Shown here: positions 25,781-34,187 of the stretch, piece after piece | Layout of the letters: each line of letters opens with the position of its first letter | Numbering within the stretch: position 1 is the first letter of the stretch | Made by a program: the position numbers and the translations under genes | Assembly: GCA_040400875.1 (NCBI GenBank) | Contig: JBBAPK010000001.1 | Coordinates: 1-64,000 of the forward strand | Direction of reading: 5' to 3' | DNA from: PBB1 sp040400875 | GTDB taxonomy: Bacteria; Pseudomonadota; Gammaproteobacteria; Burkholderiales; Burkholderiaceae_C | Length of the DNA stretch: 64,000 bases | The notes under the pieces: generated by a model | The model's input: the letters and a program-made list of their open reading frames with translations, nothing else | The model's database searches: none | Told to the model about the DNA's origin: nothing

Positions 25781-28700
25781 CTACCCGAGCGGCGCTTGTA
25801 CCGGCGGCTCTGCGTCGATGGCCCTGCGGCCCCGCCGGCGATGCAGCAGGTACCAGGCCGCCGGCATCACCAGCATGCTCAGCAGCGGCGCTGACACCAT
25901 ACCGCCCACCATGGGCGCGGCAATGCGTGTCATCAGCTCGGAGCCGGTGCCGCCGCTCCACATGATGGGCAGCAAGCCGGCCATCACCACCGCCACGGTC
26001 ATCGCCTTGGGCCGCACGCGCAGCACCGCGCCTTCGCGTATGGCCGCCAGCAGCGTGTGCTCGTTGTCGGGCTCGCCGGCATCAAGCCGGTGCTGCAGCG
26101 CGTTGTTCAGGTAGAGCTGCATGACCACGCCGAACTCGGCGGCCAGCCCCGCCAGCGCGATGAAGCCCACCGCCGTGGCCACCGAGACGTCATGTCCCAA
26201 GGCCCAGACCAGCCAGAAGCCCCCGATGAGCGAGAACGGCACGGTGACCATGACCAGCGCCGCATCCCTGAACGAGTGAAACAGCAGGTACAGCAGCACG
26301 AAGATGACCGCCAGCGTGGCCGGCACGACCAGCTTGAGCCGCTGCGTCGCGCGCTCGAGATACTCGAACTGCCCCGACCACGAGACGGCGTAGCCCGCCG
26401 GCAAGGCCACCTGCTTCGCCACGGCGGCCTGCATGTCGCTCACCACCGAGCGCAGGTCACGCCCGCGCACATCGACGTACACCCAGCCCGACAGCCGCGC
26501 GTTCTCGCTGCGCAGCATCGGCGGGCCGTCGTCGAGGCTCAGCCGCGCCACGTCGCGCAGCAGCACGGTGGCACCGGTGGGCGTCACGAAGGGCAGTTCG
26601 CGCAGCTTGTCGAGCGAATCGCGGATCTCGCGCGGGTAGCGCACGTTGATGGGAAACCGCTCGCGGCCCTGGATGACCTCGCCGACGTTGTCGCCGCCGA
26701 TGGCCGTCGACACGACGGCCTGCACGGCCGCCACCGACAGGCCGACTCGTGCGGCGGCCAGGCGGTCGACATCGACATCGATGTAGCGCCCGCCGCTCAA
26801 GCGCTCGGCCAGGGCCGACGACACACCGGGCACGTCTTTCACCGCCGCTTCGATCTGGCCTGTGAGGCGATCTAGGGTGGGCAGGTCCGCGCCAGAGACC
26901 TTGACACCCACCGGGCTCTTGATGCCGGTGGCCAGCATGTCGATGCGGTTGCGGATCGGCGGCACCCAGATGTTGGAAAGCCCGGTGACCTTGACGGTGC
27001 GGTCGAGTTCTTCGATCAGCTTGTCAGGCGTCATGCCGGCGCGCCACTGGTCGCGCGGCTTGAACTGGATGGTGGTCTCGAACATCTCCAGCGGCGCGGG
27101 GTCGGTGGCCGTGTCGGCACGGCCGGCCTTGCCAAAGACGCGCGCGACTTCGGGCACCGTCTTGATGAGCCGGTCGGTCTGCTGCAGCAGCTCAGCCGCC
27201 TTGGACGCCGACAAGCCCGGCAGCGCAGAGGGCATGTACAGCAGATCGCCTTCGTCGAGCGCTGGCAGGAACTCACCGCCCAAGCGCGACAGCGGGATCA
27301 CCGTGAGCGCCAGCAGCATGGCCGCGAGCAGCAGCGTCGCCTTGGGAAAGCGCAACACCGCCTCGAGCAGCGGGCGGTATGCGGCGATCAGCCAACGGTT
27401 GAGCGGGTTGCGGGTTTCGTGCGGAATCCTGCCGCGAATGAGGAAGCCCATCAGCACCGGCACCAGCGTGACCGACAGCACCGCCGCGGCGGCCATCGAG
27501 TAGGTCTTGGTGAACGCGAGCGGCGCGAACAGCCGGCCTTCCTGCGCCTCGAGCGTGAACACCGGGATGAACGACAGCGTGATCACCAGCAGCGAAAAGA
27601 AGAGCGCCGGCCCGACCTCGACCGACGCGTCGGTGATCACGCCCCAGCGTTCGCGCAGCGTGGGCGGGCGCTGGTGCTGTGTCTCGAACGCTTCGAGGTG
27701 CTTATGCGCGTTCTCGATGAACACGATGGCCGCATCCACCATGGCGCCCAGCGCGATGGCGATGCCGCCCAGGCTCAGGATGTTGGCGCTCACGCCCTGC
27801 CAGTGCATCACGATGAACGCGGCGAGCAGCCCCACCGGCAGCGTGATCACCGCGACCAGGGCCGAACGCAGGTGGAACAAAAAGATCACGCACACCAGCG
27901 CGACGACGATGAACTCCTCAACGAGCTTGTCGCGCAGGTTGTCGACGGCGCGGTCGATGAGCAGAGAGCGGTCGTAGGTGGTGACAACCTCGACGCCCGG
28001 CGGCAGGCTGGGCTTGAGCGCATCGAGCTTGGCCTTGACCGCCTCGATGGTGGTGCGTGCGTTCTTGCCCGATCGCATCACCACGACACCACCGGCGACC
28101 TCGCCCTCGCCATCGAGCTCGGCGATCCCCTGGCGCATCTCGGGGCCGATCTGCACGAAGGCCACGTCCTTGAGCATCACCGGCGTGGCGCCGGAAACCG
28201 ACACCGCGATCGCGCGGAAGTCATCGAGCGACTGCAAAAAGCCGCGCGAGCGAACCATGTACTGCGTCTCGGCCAGCTCGACCACCGAGCCGCCGGCCGA
28301 CTGATTGGCGTTGTTGATCGCGTCAATGACCATGGCCTGGGTCACACCGAGCGCGCGCATCTTGTGCGGCTCGAGCACCACCTGGTACTGCCGCACCATG
28401 CCGCCGATGCTCGCCACCTCGGCCACGTCCTGGACCGTCTTCAGCTCGTACTTCAAGAACCAGTCGTTGAGCGCGCGCAGCTGACCGATGTCGTGCTGGC
28501 CGGTGCGGTCGACCAGCGCGTACTCGTAGATCCAGCCCACGCCGGTGGCGTCGGGGCCGAGCGACGCCTTGGCGCCGGCCGGCAGCCGCCCTTGAACCTG
28601 GTTGAGGTACTCGACCACGCGCGAGCGCGCCCAGTACGGGTCGGTCTTGTCGTCGAACAGCACGTAGACGAAGGAGTCGCCGAAAAACGAATAGCCGCGC

Positions 28701-28945
28701 ACCGTTTTGGCGCCGGGAACGCTGAGCATCGTCGTGGTCAGCGGGTAGGTGACGAGGTCTTCGACGATCTGCGGCGCCTTGCCCGGATAGGGCGTGCGGA
28801 TGATGACCTGGGTGTCTGACAGGTCGGGCAGCGCATCAAGCGGCGTGCGTGCCACCGCCAAGAGCCCGGCCACCACCACCGCCACCGTGGCCATCAGCAC
28901 CAGCAGGCGGTTGCCCACCGACCAGCGTATCAACGCGCCTATCAC
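25781..28945 (-). CDS. cusA: Cu(I)/Ag(I) efflux RND pump, CusA type
   Basis: 1,054-residue inner-membrane RND transporter of the heavy-metal class, with 12 membrane helices. The first helix (LLVLMATVAVVVAGLLAV) and the central NILSLGGIAIALGAMVDAAIVF segment are typical. Three Met in the expected places match the CusA copper route: LLYMPSALPG, APLEMFETTI and NRIDMLATGI. The pump is proton-driven and expels Cu(I)/Ag(I) from periplasm and cytoplasm. A GTG start overlaps the cusB stop by four bases, so cusCBA is one coupled unit. Confidence 0.95.
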   Translation of the reverse strand: MIGALIRWSVGNRLLVLMATVAVVVAGLLAVARTPLDALPDLSDTQVIIRTPYPGKAPQIVEDLVTYPLTTTMLSVPGAKTVRGYSFFGDSFVYVLFDDKTDPYWARSRVVEYLNQVQGRLPAGAKASLGPDATGVGWIYEYALVDRTGQHDIGQLRALNDWFLKYELKTVQDVAEVASIGGMVRQYQVVLEPHKMRALGVTQAMVIDAINNANQSAGGSVVELAETQYMVRSRGFLQSLDDFRAIAVSVSGATPVMLKDVAFVQIGPEMRQGIAELDGEGEVAGGVVVMRSGKNARTTIEAVKAKLDALKPSLPPGVEVVTTYDRSLLIDRAVDNLRDKLVEEFIVVALVCVIFLFHLRSALVAVITLPVGLLAAFIVMHWQGVSANILSLGGIAIALGAMVDAAIVFIENAHKHLEAFETQHQRPPTLRERWGVITDASVEVGPALFFSLLVITLSFIPVFTLEAQEGRLFAPLAFTKTYSMAAAAVLSVTLVPVLMGFLIRGRIPHETRNPLNRWLIAAYRPLLEAVLRFPKATLLLAAMLLALTVIPLSRLGGEFLPALDEGDLLYMPSALPGLSASKAAELLQQTDRLIKTVPEVARVFGKAGRADTATDPAPLEMFETTIQFKPRDQWRAGMTPDKLIEELDRTVKVTGLSNIWVPPIRNRIDMLATGIKSPVGVKVSGADLPTLDRLTGQIEAAVKDVPGVSSALAERLSGGRYIDVDVDRLAAARVGLSVAAVQAVVSTAIGGDNVGEVIQGRERFPINVRYPREIRDSLDKLRELPFVTPTGATVLLRDVARLSLDDGPPMLRSENARLSGWVYVDVRGRDLRSVVSDMQAAVAKQVALPAGYAVSWSGQFEYLERATQRLKLVVPATLAVIFVLLYLLFHSFRDAALVMVTVPFSLIGGFWLVWALGHDVSVATAVGFIALAGLAAEFGVVMQLYLNNALQHRLDAGEPDNEHTLLAAIREGAVLRVRPKAMTVAVVMAGLLPIMWSGGTGSELMTRIAAPMVGGMVSAPLLSMLVMPAAWYLLHRRRGRRAIDAEPPVQAPLG

Positions 28946-30414
28946 TGGGCGCCGCCCAGCCGCTGCACCGTGACCAGCTCGTAGTCCATGGCGCCGCCCT
29001 TCTTGAACTCGAAGCGCACCCTATCGCCGGGCTTGACATCACCAAAGGCCGCCGGATCGGGTTTGCCAAAGCCCATCGTCATCGGCGGCCACTTCAGCGC
29101 GGCGACGGGACCGTGGGAGATGGTGATGCCTTCGGCGTCGACGCTTTCGACCTGGCCTTCGCCCCCATAGAGCGCGGGCTGCGACTCGGCCGGCGCCGGC
29201 TCGGTCATGCGGCCGGTCACCGAGCGCAGCCTGGCTTCGGAGTCGATGAGGAACTGCCCACTGACGACCACCTGCTCGCCTTCGCGCAGGCCCTGGGTCA
29301 CCTCGAAGTCATCGCCGATCTCGAGACCCAGGCTGACGTCTCGGCTGTCAAAGGCGCCGCCGTCCCTGCGCACCAGCGCCACGGCGCGCTGGCCGGTGCG
29401 GATGACCGCCTCAGACGGCACCAGCAGGCGCGATGCGCTGGGCCCGGCGATCTGCAAGCGCAGCAGCATGCCGGGGACCAGCCGCGCGCCGGTGTTGTCG
29501 ACCTCGAAGCGAGCCTGCAGCGTGCGGCTGCTGGCGTTGATCTGCAGCAGGATTTCTGTGAGCTCGCCACTGAAGGTTTGTGCCGCATCGGCCTGCAGCA
29601 CCGCCTTCACGCGCTGGCCGCGCGACAAGCGCGCAGCCTGGGCTTCGGGAATCTCGGCCACGGCCCACACCCGATCCAGACCCGAGCTGCGAAAAAGCGT
29701 CGTGCCCGCCGACACTGCCGCGCCCTCGCGCACGCCGAGCTCGCTCACCACCCCAGTCACCGGCGAGACCAGCGTGTAGCGCGCCTGCGCGGTGCCCGCC
29801 TGCTCGGACTGGCGGATGAGCGAGTCGGGAATCGACATCGCGCGCATGCGGTCGCGGGCTGCCGCGATGAGCTCGCTCGACGCACCCGTGCGCTGCAGCG
29901 CCAGCAGCTCGTTTTGCGGCCCCAGCCATTCGGGTGCGAAGACGGTGGCCAGCGCTTGGCCCTTGCGCACCTGCTCCATCGGCGCGCGCACTGTCAGACG
30001 CTCGACAAAGCCGGCGACCCGGGTCTGCACCGCCACGCTCAGTCGCTCGTCGAACTGCACCGTGCCCACGGCATCGAACGAGCTCGAAACATCGGCGCGC
30101 CTGACCGGCGCCGTGCGGATGCCCAGGCTTTGCTGCACGGCGGCATTGACCGTGACGCCCGAGTCGCCCGCGGCTTCGTCGGCATAGACGGGCACCAGTT
30201 GCATGTCCATGAAGGGCGACTTGCCGGGCTTGTCAAAGCGCTGGCCCGGCACCATCGGATCGTGCCAATACAAGACCTTTCTTGGCTCAGCCGACGCGGG
30301 CCCCGACACCGAAGTCGCGTCGGCGACCGGCACGTGCCGCCCCAGATAGAAACCACCAGCGGCCAGCAAGCTGCCGGCAACCACGAGAACGGTGACGAGC
30401 AAGTTGCGTTTCAT
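28942..30414 (-). CDS. cusB: CusB-type periplasmic adaptor with fused CusF domain
   Basis: 490-residue membrane fusion protein joining CusA to CusC. After an N-terminal membrane anchor comes a heavy-metal-binding domain (YWHDPMVPGQRFDKPGKSPF, from residue 49), then hairpin, lipoyl and beta-barrel domains. The last 74 residues (417-490) form a second module resembling CusF, with all four ligand positions kept: His 434, Trp 442, Met 445 and Met 447 in KWPPMTM. A separate cusF gene also exists. Coupled to cusC upstream by an ATGA overlap. Confidence 0.93.
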   Translation of the reverse strand: MKRNLLVTVLVVAGSLLAAGGFYLGRHVPVADATSVSGPASAEPRKVLYWHDPMVPGQRFDKPGKSPFMDMQLVPVYADEAAGDSGVTVNAAVQQSLGIRTAPVRRADVSSSFDAVGTVQFDERLSVAVQTRVAGFVERLTVRAPMEQVRKGQALATVFAPEWLGPQNELLALQRTGASSELIAAARDRMRAMSIPDSLIRQSEQAGTAQARYTLVSPVTGVVSELGVREGAAVSAGTTLFRSSGLDRVWAVAEIPEAQAARLSRGQRVKAVLQADAAQTFSGELTEILLQINASSRTLQARFEVDNTGARLVPGMLLRLQIAGPSASRLLVPSEAVIRTGQRAVALVRRDGGAFDSRDVSLGLEIGDDFEVTQGLREGEQVVVSGQFLIDSEARLRSVTGRMTEPAPAESQPALYGGEGQVESVDAEGITISHGPVAALKWPPMTMGFGKPDPAAFGDVKPGDRVRFEFKKGGAMDYELVTVQRLGGAQ

Positions 30415-31643
30415 GGTGCGGCTTCAGAAGTCAACGGCTTGAAGGCGAGTCGGGCCTGGGTCTTGGCAAGTTCGCGCTGCAGGTTCAGCTGCTTGCGCCG
30501 CAAATCGACCTCGGCATGAAGTGCCTCGAACAGGCTGGCGAAGGTGGCCTGATTGGAGCGGTAGGCAGCTGTCGTCGCAGCAGTGCGTTGCTGCGCCGGC
30601 GTCAACACGCTGGCCTGATAGCGATCGATGCGTTCGTGCAGACGCTGCGCGTCGCTGGCGAGCACGCGGTACTCGGTGGTGGCCTCTCGCGTGGCTTCGC
30701 CGAGTTCGGCTTCGGCCTTGTCGACCAAGGCGAGTTTGGCGGCCGTCTCGCGGTCTTGCCGATCGGCCGGTGCCACCGGCAACGGAATGCTCACACCCAA
30801 CGAAACCATGTCCGAGTAACCCGAGCGCTGGCCATAGGAAACCTCCCAGGTCACGTTGGGCTTGCGCTCGGTGGCGGCAAGCGCCGCCGACTGCCGCGCC
30901 GCCGCGATCTCGCTGCGCAAGGCGAGCACCGCAGGCGATGCGTCGACAAAGGCCTGCTCCGTCGGCACGGGCAAGGGCGCCACCGGCACCAGCTCATCGC
31001 CCGGCACCCCGACCCAGCGCTGCAGCGCAAGCCGCGCCGCGCTTTGCTGCTGGCGGACTTCAGCCGCCTCGTCTTCGGCCACGCCCCGCGCGGTGGTCAG
31101 CGCCAGCACTTCCGGGCTGCCGCCTGTCGATGCGGAAAGTCGAGCTAGAGAGCCCTCGAGTTCCTGATGAACGTGGTGCTCGGTCAGCGTGGCGAGCTTG
31201 AGTGCTTCGCCGGCGTACCAGGCGTCGAGATAGGCCAGCGCGGTCTGCAACCGCGCATCGGCCGCCACCGCACGCGATTGCACGGTCTCACGGTTGACGG
31301 CGGCCTCGGCAGCCGCCTGACGCGCCGAGCGCTTTTCCTGCGACAGCCATTCCTGACTGATGCCGATGCGCTTCATGGTCTGCGAGTCGCTGCTGGTGCT
31401 GAAGCGGTCGCCGCCGGTGACTGGCATGTTCTCGATGCCGGTGCGCAGCATCGGGTCCGGCAACTGCGCGGAAGCCACCGCAGACTGCCCCGCGCTGGCC
31501 ACGCCGGCACGCGCAGCGCGCGCGGCCTCGGATCGATCAACAGCCAAGACCAGCGCCTGCTCGAGCGACAGTGGCTCGGCCGCTGCACTCAGCGAACCGA
31601 GTGCCGCTAACACCACCGCGGCGCGCAGAACGTGTCTTGGCAT
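30411..31643 (-). CDS. cusC: TolC family outer-membrane factor, CusC-like
   Basis: Outer-membrane channel partner of the Cus pump, 410 residues from the ATG at 31643. It has a signal peptide (VVLAALGSLSAAAEP) and two OEP repeats rich in Ala/Gln heptads, including TVQSRAVAADARLQTALAYLD and QQRTAATTAAYRSNQATF. GGAG stands eight bases before the chosen ATG; the upstream in-frame candidates lack the signal peptide. It is the first gene of the cus operon and begins inside a leader with two inverted repeats. Confidence 0.88.
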   Translation of the reverse strand: MPRHVLRAAVVLAALGSLSAAAEPLSLEQALVLAVDRSEAARAARAGVASAGQSAVASAQLPDPMLRTGIENMPVTGGDRFSTSSDSQTMKRIGISQEWLSQEKRSARQAAAEAAVNRETVQSRAVAADARLQTALAYLDAWYAGEALKLATLTEHHVHQELEGSLARLSASTGGSPEVLALTTARGVAEDEAAEVRQQQSAARLALQRWVGVPGDELVPVAPLPVPTEQAFVDASPAVLALRSEIAAARQSAALAATERKPNVTWEVSYGQRSGYSDMVSLGVSIPLPVAPADRQDRETAAKLALVDKAEAELGEATREATTEYRVLASDAQRLHERIDRYQASVLTPAQQRTAATTAAYRSNQATFASLFEALHAEVDLRRKQLNLQRELAKTQARLAFKPLTSEAAP

Positions 31644-31667
31644 GAAAACTCCGGATGAGTGGCCCAT

Positions 31668-31700
31668 CGTTGAAGCCTGCAACACCGCAGACTTTCAACG
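31668..31700 (-). promoter_or_regulatory. Inverted repeat in the cusC 5' leader
   Basis: Perfect 7-base arms (CGTTGAA and TTCAACG) enclose a second 4-base pair of arms (CTGC and GCAG). It ends 25 bases before the cusC ATG. It could be an operator or a translation-controlling hairpin; no match to a known metal regulator site is claimed. Confidence 0.45.
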
Positions 31701-31754
31701 ACGACATCCGATGATGCAACGATCGGGCCGGGCCGCGCCGGCAAACACACCCGC

Positions 31755-31777
31755 GTCGGGGGTATTTGATCCCCGAC
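31755..31777 (-). promoter_or_regulatory. Inverted repeat, candidate operator of the cus operon
   Basis: Perfect arms GTCGGGG and CCCCGAC separated by nine bases, about 110 bp before cusC. The placement suits a regulator site for a metal-inducible promoter. No regulator gene lies beside the operon, so the protein that would bind is unknown. Confidence 0.4.
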
Positions 31778-31982
31778 TGGCTCAGCGCAGCACCAATGTG
31801 AATGGCTGTCGCGACCCCGATCTCGACAGCGCGTTCGAGGGGGTGCTCGTCAATTCAGGGGTGTAGACCAGGCCCGATAAAACTTGGACCTGCAAGTGCG
31901 AGCCGAGGCGTCGGACTCGCAAATGAATCGCAGCCAGCGGTTTTCGCCTCACGCCGCGCCAACACAGGCCAGCTCAAAACGA

Positions 31983-32038
31983 AAAACGCTGGATCGAAGG
32001 CGGCGCCTTCGACGCTGCGTTCGCTGAATCAGCGAACG
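31983..32038 (-). terminator. Tandem hairpins ending the small gene
   Basis: Two perfect hairpins read on the minus strand after the 72-residue gene. The first (32018-32038) has 9-base arms CGTTCGCTG/CAGCGAACG and overlaps the stop codon. The second (31994-32012) has 8-base arms TCGAAGGC/GCCTTCGA and is followed, after a few bases, by TTTTTCGTTTT. Together they look like an intrinsic terminator, although the T run is slightly displaced. Confidence 0.55.
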
Positions 32039-32247
32039 TTGAAGCTCAGGATGTTCGAGTCTGCGGCCATCAGCTTTTCGAGCTGCTGGGCAGCAGCTTC
32101 ATCAGGAGCCTCGATCAGGGCCATGTCGCACTCGCCGTTGTAGCGAGGGATGCTGGTGCGCACGCAACCACCGACGGCAGCCGCCAGTGGGTCGCTCTTG
32201 GTGCAAGCTGGGTCGTTCTTCAGTTCAACTTTGTAGGTGACGATCAT
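32029..32247 (-). CDS. Small protein of unknown function (72 residues)
   Basis: I do not recognise this protein. It starts MIVTYKVELKNDPAC and has four Cys, a TKSDPLAAAVGGCVRTSIP stretch and a C-terminal helix, EAAAQQLEKLMA. No signal peptide or membrane segment is seen, and the composition looks like a small alpha/beta fold. GAGAG seven bases before the ATG at 32247 supports this start over a longer frame. Strong hairpins directly after the stop suggest a separately transcribed, well-expressed gene. It lies downstream of tRNA-Phe on the same strand, with a probable terminator between. Confidence 0.6.
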   Translation of the reverse strand: MIVTYKVELKNDPACTKSDPLAAAVGGCVRTSIPRYNGECDMALIEAPDEAAAQQLEKLMAADSNILSFNVR

Positions 32248-32290
32248 TTGAGTTCTCTCAGGGTTGTTTTTTTGACTGCAAGACACAACA

Positions 32291-32315
32291 AAGCCCAGCC
32301 TTGTGGGCTGGGCTT
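32291..32315 (-). terminator. Intrinsic terminator after tRNA-Phe
   Basis: Perfect 10-base arms AAGCCCAGCC/GGCTGGGCTT with a 5-base loop; on the minus strand they are followed by TTGTTGTGT. The hairpin lies 17 bases after the tRNA 3' end, where a tRNA terminator is expected. Confidence 0.7.
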
Positions 32316-32331
32316 GGCTGATTCATGCGGC

Positions 32332-32407
32332 TGGTGGCCTGGGGCGGAATCGAACCACCGACACGCGGATTTTCAATCCGCTGCTCTACCAACTGAGCTA
32401 CCAGGCC
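32332..32407 (-). tRNA. tRNA-Phe (GAA anticodon)
   Basis: A 76-base cloverleaf on the minus strand. The 7-base acceptor arms GGCCTGG/CCAGGCC pair, the D arm reads GCTC...GAGC, the anticodon stem GCGGA/TCCGC encloses TTGAAAA with anticodon GAA, and the T arm contains GGTTCGATTCC. An A discriminator and an encoded CCA end follow. It decodes UUC/UUU. Confidence 0.97.
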
Positions 32408-32534
32408 GCAAGAGGCGGGACTATAGCAGCGTGTGGCCCGCAGACGGCCGGATTTGCTGCGAAACAGGGCAGCTCCGCGACGGCGTGATGCGTGCAATGC
32501 CGTTGGGGAAAACAGGCTCCAGCGTGTCACCCAC

Positions 32535-33569
32535 TCAACAACGAATGATGCTGGCCGCCCACGAAAAACCCATGCCGCTGGTGGCCAGGATGGCCAGGTT
32601 GCCTTCGGGCAGCAGCCCTTGGCGGTGGGCCATCGCCATGGTGAACAGGGAGTCTGCCGGGCCGATGTGGCCGAATTCGATCAAGGACACGTAGGTGTGG
32701 TCCTGGGGCATCTCGATGCCTTCAAGGATGTGAGCGCGCAATGAATTCTTGACCTGGTTCATCAAGATGTAGTCCATGTCCTTCATCTCATGCCCTGAGC
32801 GGCTGACCGCCAGCTTGATGACGTCGACGTATTCCTTGAGGTAGACCCGGTTGATCAGGTCCGCAAATTTCTCGGGGTCGACCTTGGCGTAGCACTTGTC
32901 CCATTGGTTGAAATCAGGCGTGATCGGCAACCGCGTGCCACCAGCCTCGATTTTCAGCAGATCACCCAGCGCGCCATCGGTGTGCTCGGCAAAGCTCAGA
33001 AACTGATAGCGAGGGTGGTCGCGCTTGAGCACCACGGCTGCAGCGCCGTCGCCGAAATAAAGCAGCGGGTGGCACTCTTTCAGCTTGGTGGACACGATAC
33101 GGCTGAGGGTGTCAGCGCAGATCACCAGGGCGTTGTTGATAGACGCATCGCGGTCCATCAACCCGCCTGCGATGTTGCAAGCCAGGTTGCCGCCGGCGCA
33201 GCCGTTCCTGACTTCAAAGGCATAGGCATGGCTGCAGCCCAAGGCATGAGCCACGGCGCTCGAGGGGCACCAGTTTCTGTAGTCGTAGTCGCCGCCTGAA
33301 ACAAAGATCACCAGATCCAGGTCTTCGCCCTTGATGCCGGCATCCGCCAGGGCATCTTTGGCCGCGCTCAAACCCATCGTGAACGGGTGCTCGTCGTCAT
33401 TGGCCACATTAATGTGCTTGATGCCGATGCCGATGGTGAGTTTTTCTACGGGGATGTTGGCCTCTTGCGCCAGGGTTTCGGCTGAAACCACTTTTTCGGG
33501 GGCATAGGTGCCGAATCCGGCAATGCCAAAAGAAACGTGTCCGTTGAGGATGTCGGGCGCGTTTTTCAT
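32535..33569 (-). CDS. Ketoacyl-ACP synthase III-like protein
   Basis: 344-residue thiolase-fold protein resembling FabH. The active Cys is Cys 124 in EVRNGCAGGN, and the family segments YFGDGAAAVVL and SGMGFSWAASII are present. The other two catalytic positions are altered: where FabH has PHQAN this protein has MNQVK (Asn 271), and where FabH has GNTSAAS it has GHIGPADS (His 301). The His and Asn therefore seem exchanged. It may be an acyltransferase or a specialised condensing enzyme rather than the FabH of fatty-acid synthesis. It follows the NtrX-like gene by 33 bp on the same strand. Confidence 0.82.
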   Translation of the reverse strand: MKNAPDILNGHVSFGIAGFGTYAPEKVVSAETLAQEANIPVEKLTIGIGIKHINVANDDEHPFTMGLSAAKDALADAGIKGEDLDLVIFVSGGDYDYRNWCPSSAVAHALGCSHAYAFEVRNGCAGGNLACNIAGGLMDRDASINNALVICADTLSRIVSTKLKECHPLLYFGDGAAAVVLKRDHPRYQFLSFAEHTDGALGDLLKIEAGGTRLPITPDFNQWDKCYAKVDPEKFADLINRVYLKEYVDVIKLAVSRSGHEMKDMDYILMNQVKNSLRAHILEGIEMPQDHTYVSLIEFGHIGPADSLFTMAMAHRQGLLPEGNLAILATSGMGFSWAASIIRC

Positions 33570-33602
33570 GGGTGGCGTGTGTCTGGGCAGAGCACTCGCC
33601 GG

Positions 33603-34181
33603 TCAGTAGCCACCGCGCTTGCCGCGCGACAGGTCGACGCCAAGCTGCTTGAGCTTGCGATAGAGGTGGGTGCGCTCCAGGCCGGTTTTTTCGGCCACGC
33701 GGGTCATGCTGCCGCCTTCTTGCGCAAGGTGAAATTCGAAGTAGCTCTTCTCGAACGCATCGCGTGCCACGCGCAAAGGGCGATTGAGGTCGAAGCTTTG
33801 TTCGGGCTGCGGCCCGTTNNNNNNNNNNNNNNNNNNNNNNNNNNNNNNNNNNNNNNNNNNNNNNNNNNNNNNNNNNNNNNNNNNNNNNNNNNNNNNNNNN
33901 NNNNNNNNNNNNNNNNNNGTGTCTATGGTGCCGTGGCCGCTCATCATGATCACCGGCATGGTGAGCATTCCGGCGGTGCCCCACTCCTTGAGGAGGGTGA
34001 CGCCATCGACGTCGGGCATCCAGATGTCGAGCAGCACCAGATCGGGACGAGCCCGGTCTCGAGCGGCTCGCGCCTGGGCCGCGTTTTCGGCCACATCAAC
34101 GGTGTGACCTTCGTCGGTCAGTATTTCGGACAAGAGCGCTCGAATGCCGAGCTCATCGTCAACAACAAGAATGCAAGCCAT
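33603..34181 (-). CDS. NtrX/Fis-type response regulator interrupted by an assembly gap
   Basis: Response regulator whose middle is hidden by 100 N. The visible N-terminal part (about 87 residues) is a receiver: ILVVDDELGIRALLSEIL, the phospho-Asp in LVLLDIWMPDVDG, and VIMMSGHGTID. The visible C-terminal part (about 71 residues) is a Fis-type helix-turn-helix with MTRVAEKTGLERTHLYRKL. The frames on both sides agree if the gap is 100 bases, which would give a receiver joined directly to the DNA-binding domain. If the gap is longer, a sigma-54 AAA+ domain as in NtrX could be missing. It follows the NtrY-like kinase. Confidence 0.85.
   Translation of the reverse strand: MACILVVDDELGIRALLSEILTDEGHTVDVAENAAQARAARDRARPDLVLLDIWMPDVDGVTLLKEWGTAGMLTMPVIMMSGHGTIDXXXXXXXXXXXXXXXXXXXXXXXXXXXXXXXXXXNGPQPEQSFDLNRPLRVARDAFEKSYFEFHLAQEGGSMTRVAEKTGLERTHLYRKLKQLGVDLSRGKRGGY
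33819..33918. other. Assembly gap of 100 N
   Basis: A run of exactly 100 N inside the response regulator gene. A round 100 is a common scaffolding placeholder, so the true length may differ. Confidence 1.
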
Positions 34182-34187
34182 GGGCCC

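Larger units (their letters stand above)
31644..32028 (+). other. Non-coding interval upstream of the cus operon
   Basis: 385 bp between cusC and the small gene at 32029, both of which read leftward. I see no supportable gene on either strand. It holds two inverted repeats near cusC, a hairpin at 31897-31921 with arms TGCGAG and CTCGCA and an inner CCGA/TCGG stem, and the terminator-like hairpins after the small gene. Confidence 0.6.

Noticed and set aside
33603..34181. Truncated or broken response regulator gene
   Set aside because: The interruption is an assembly gap, and both sides are in the same frame; there is no evidence of a pseudogene.
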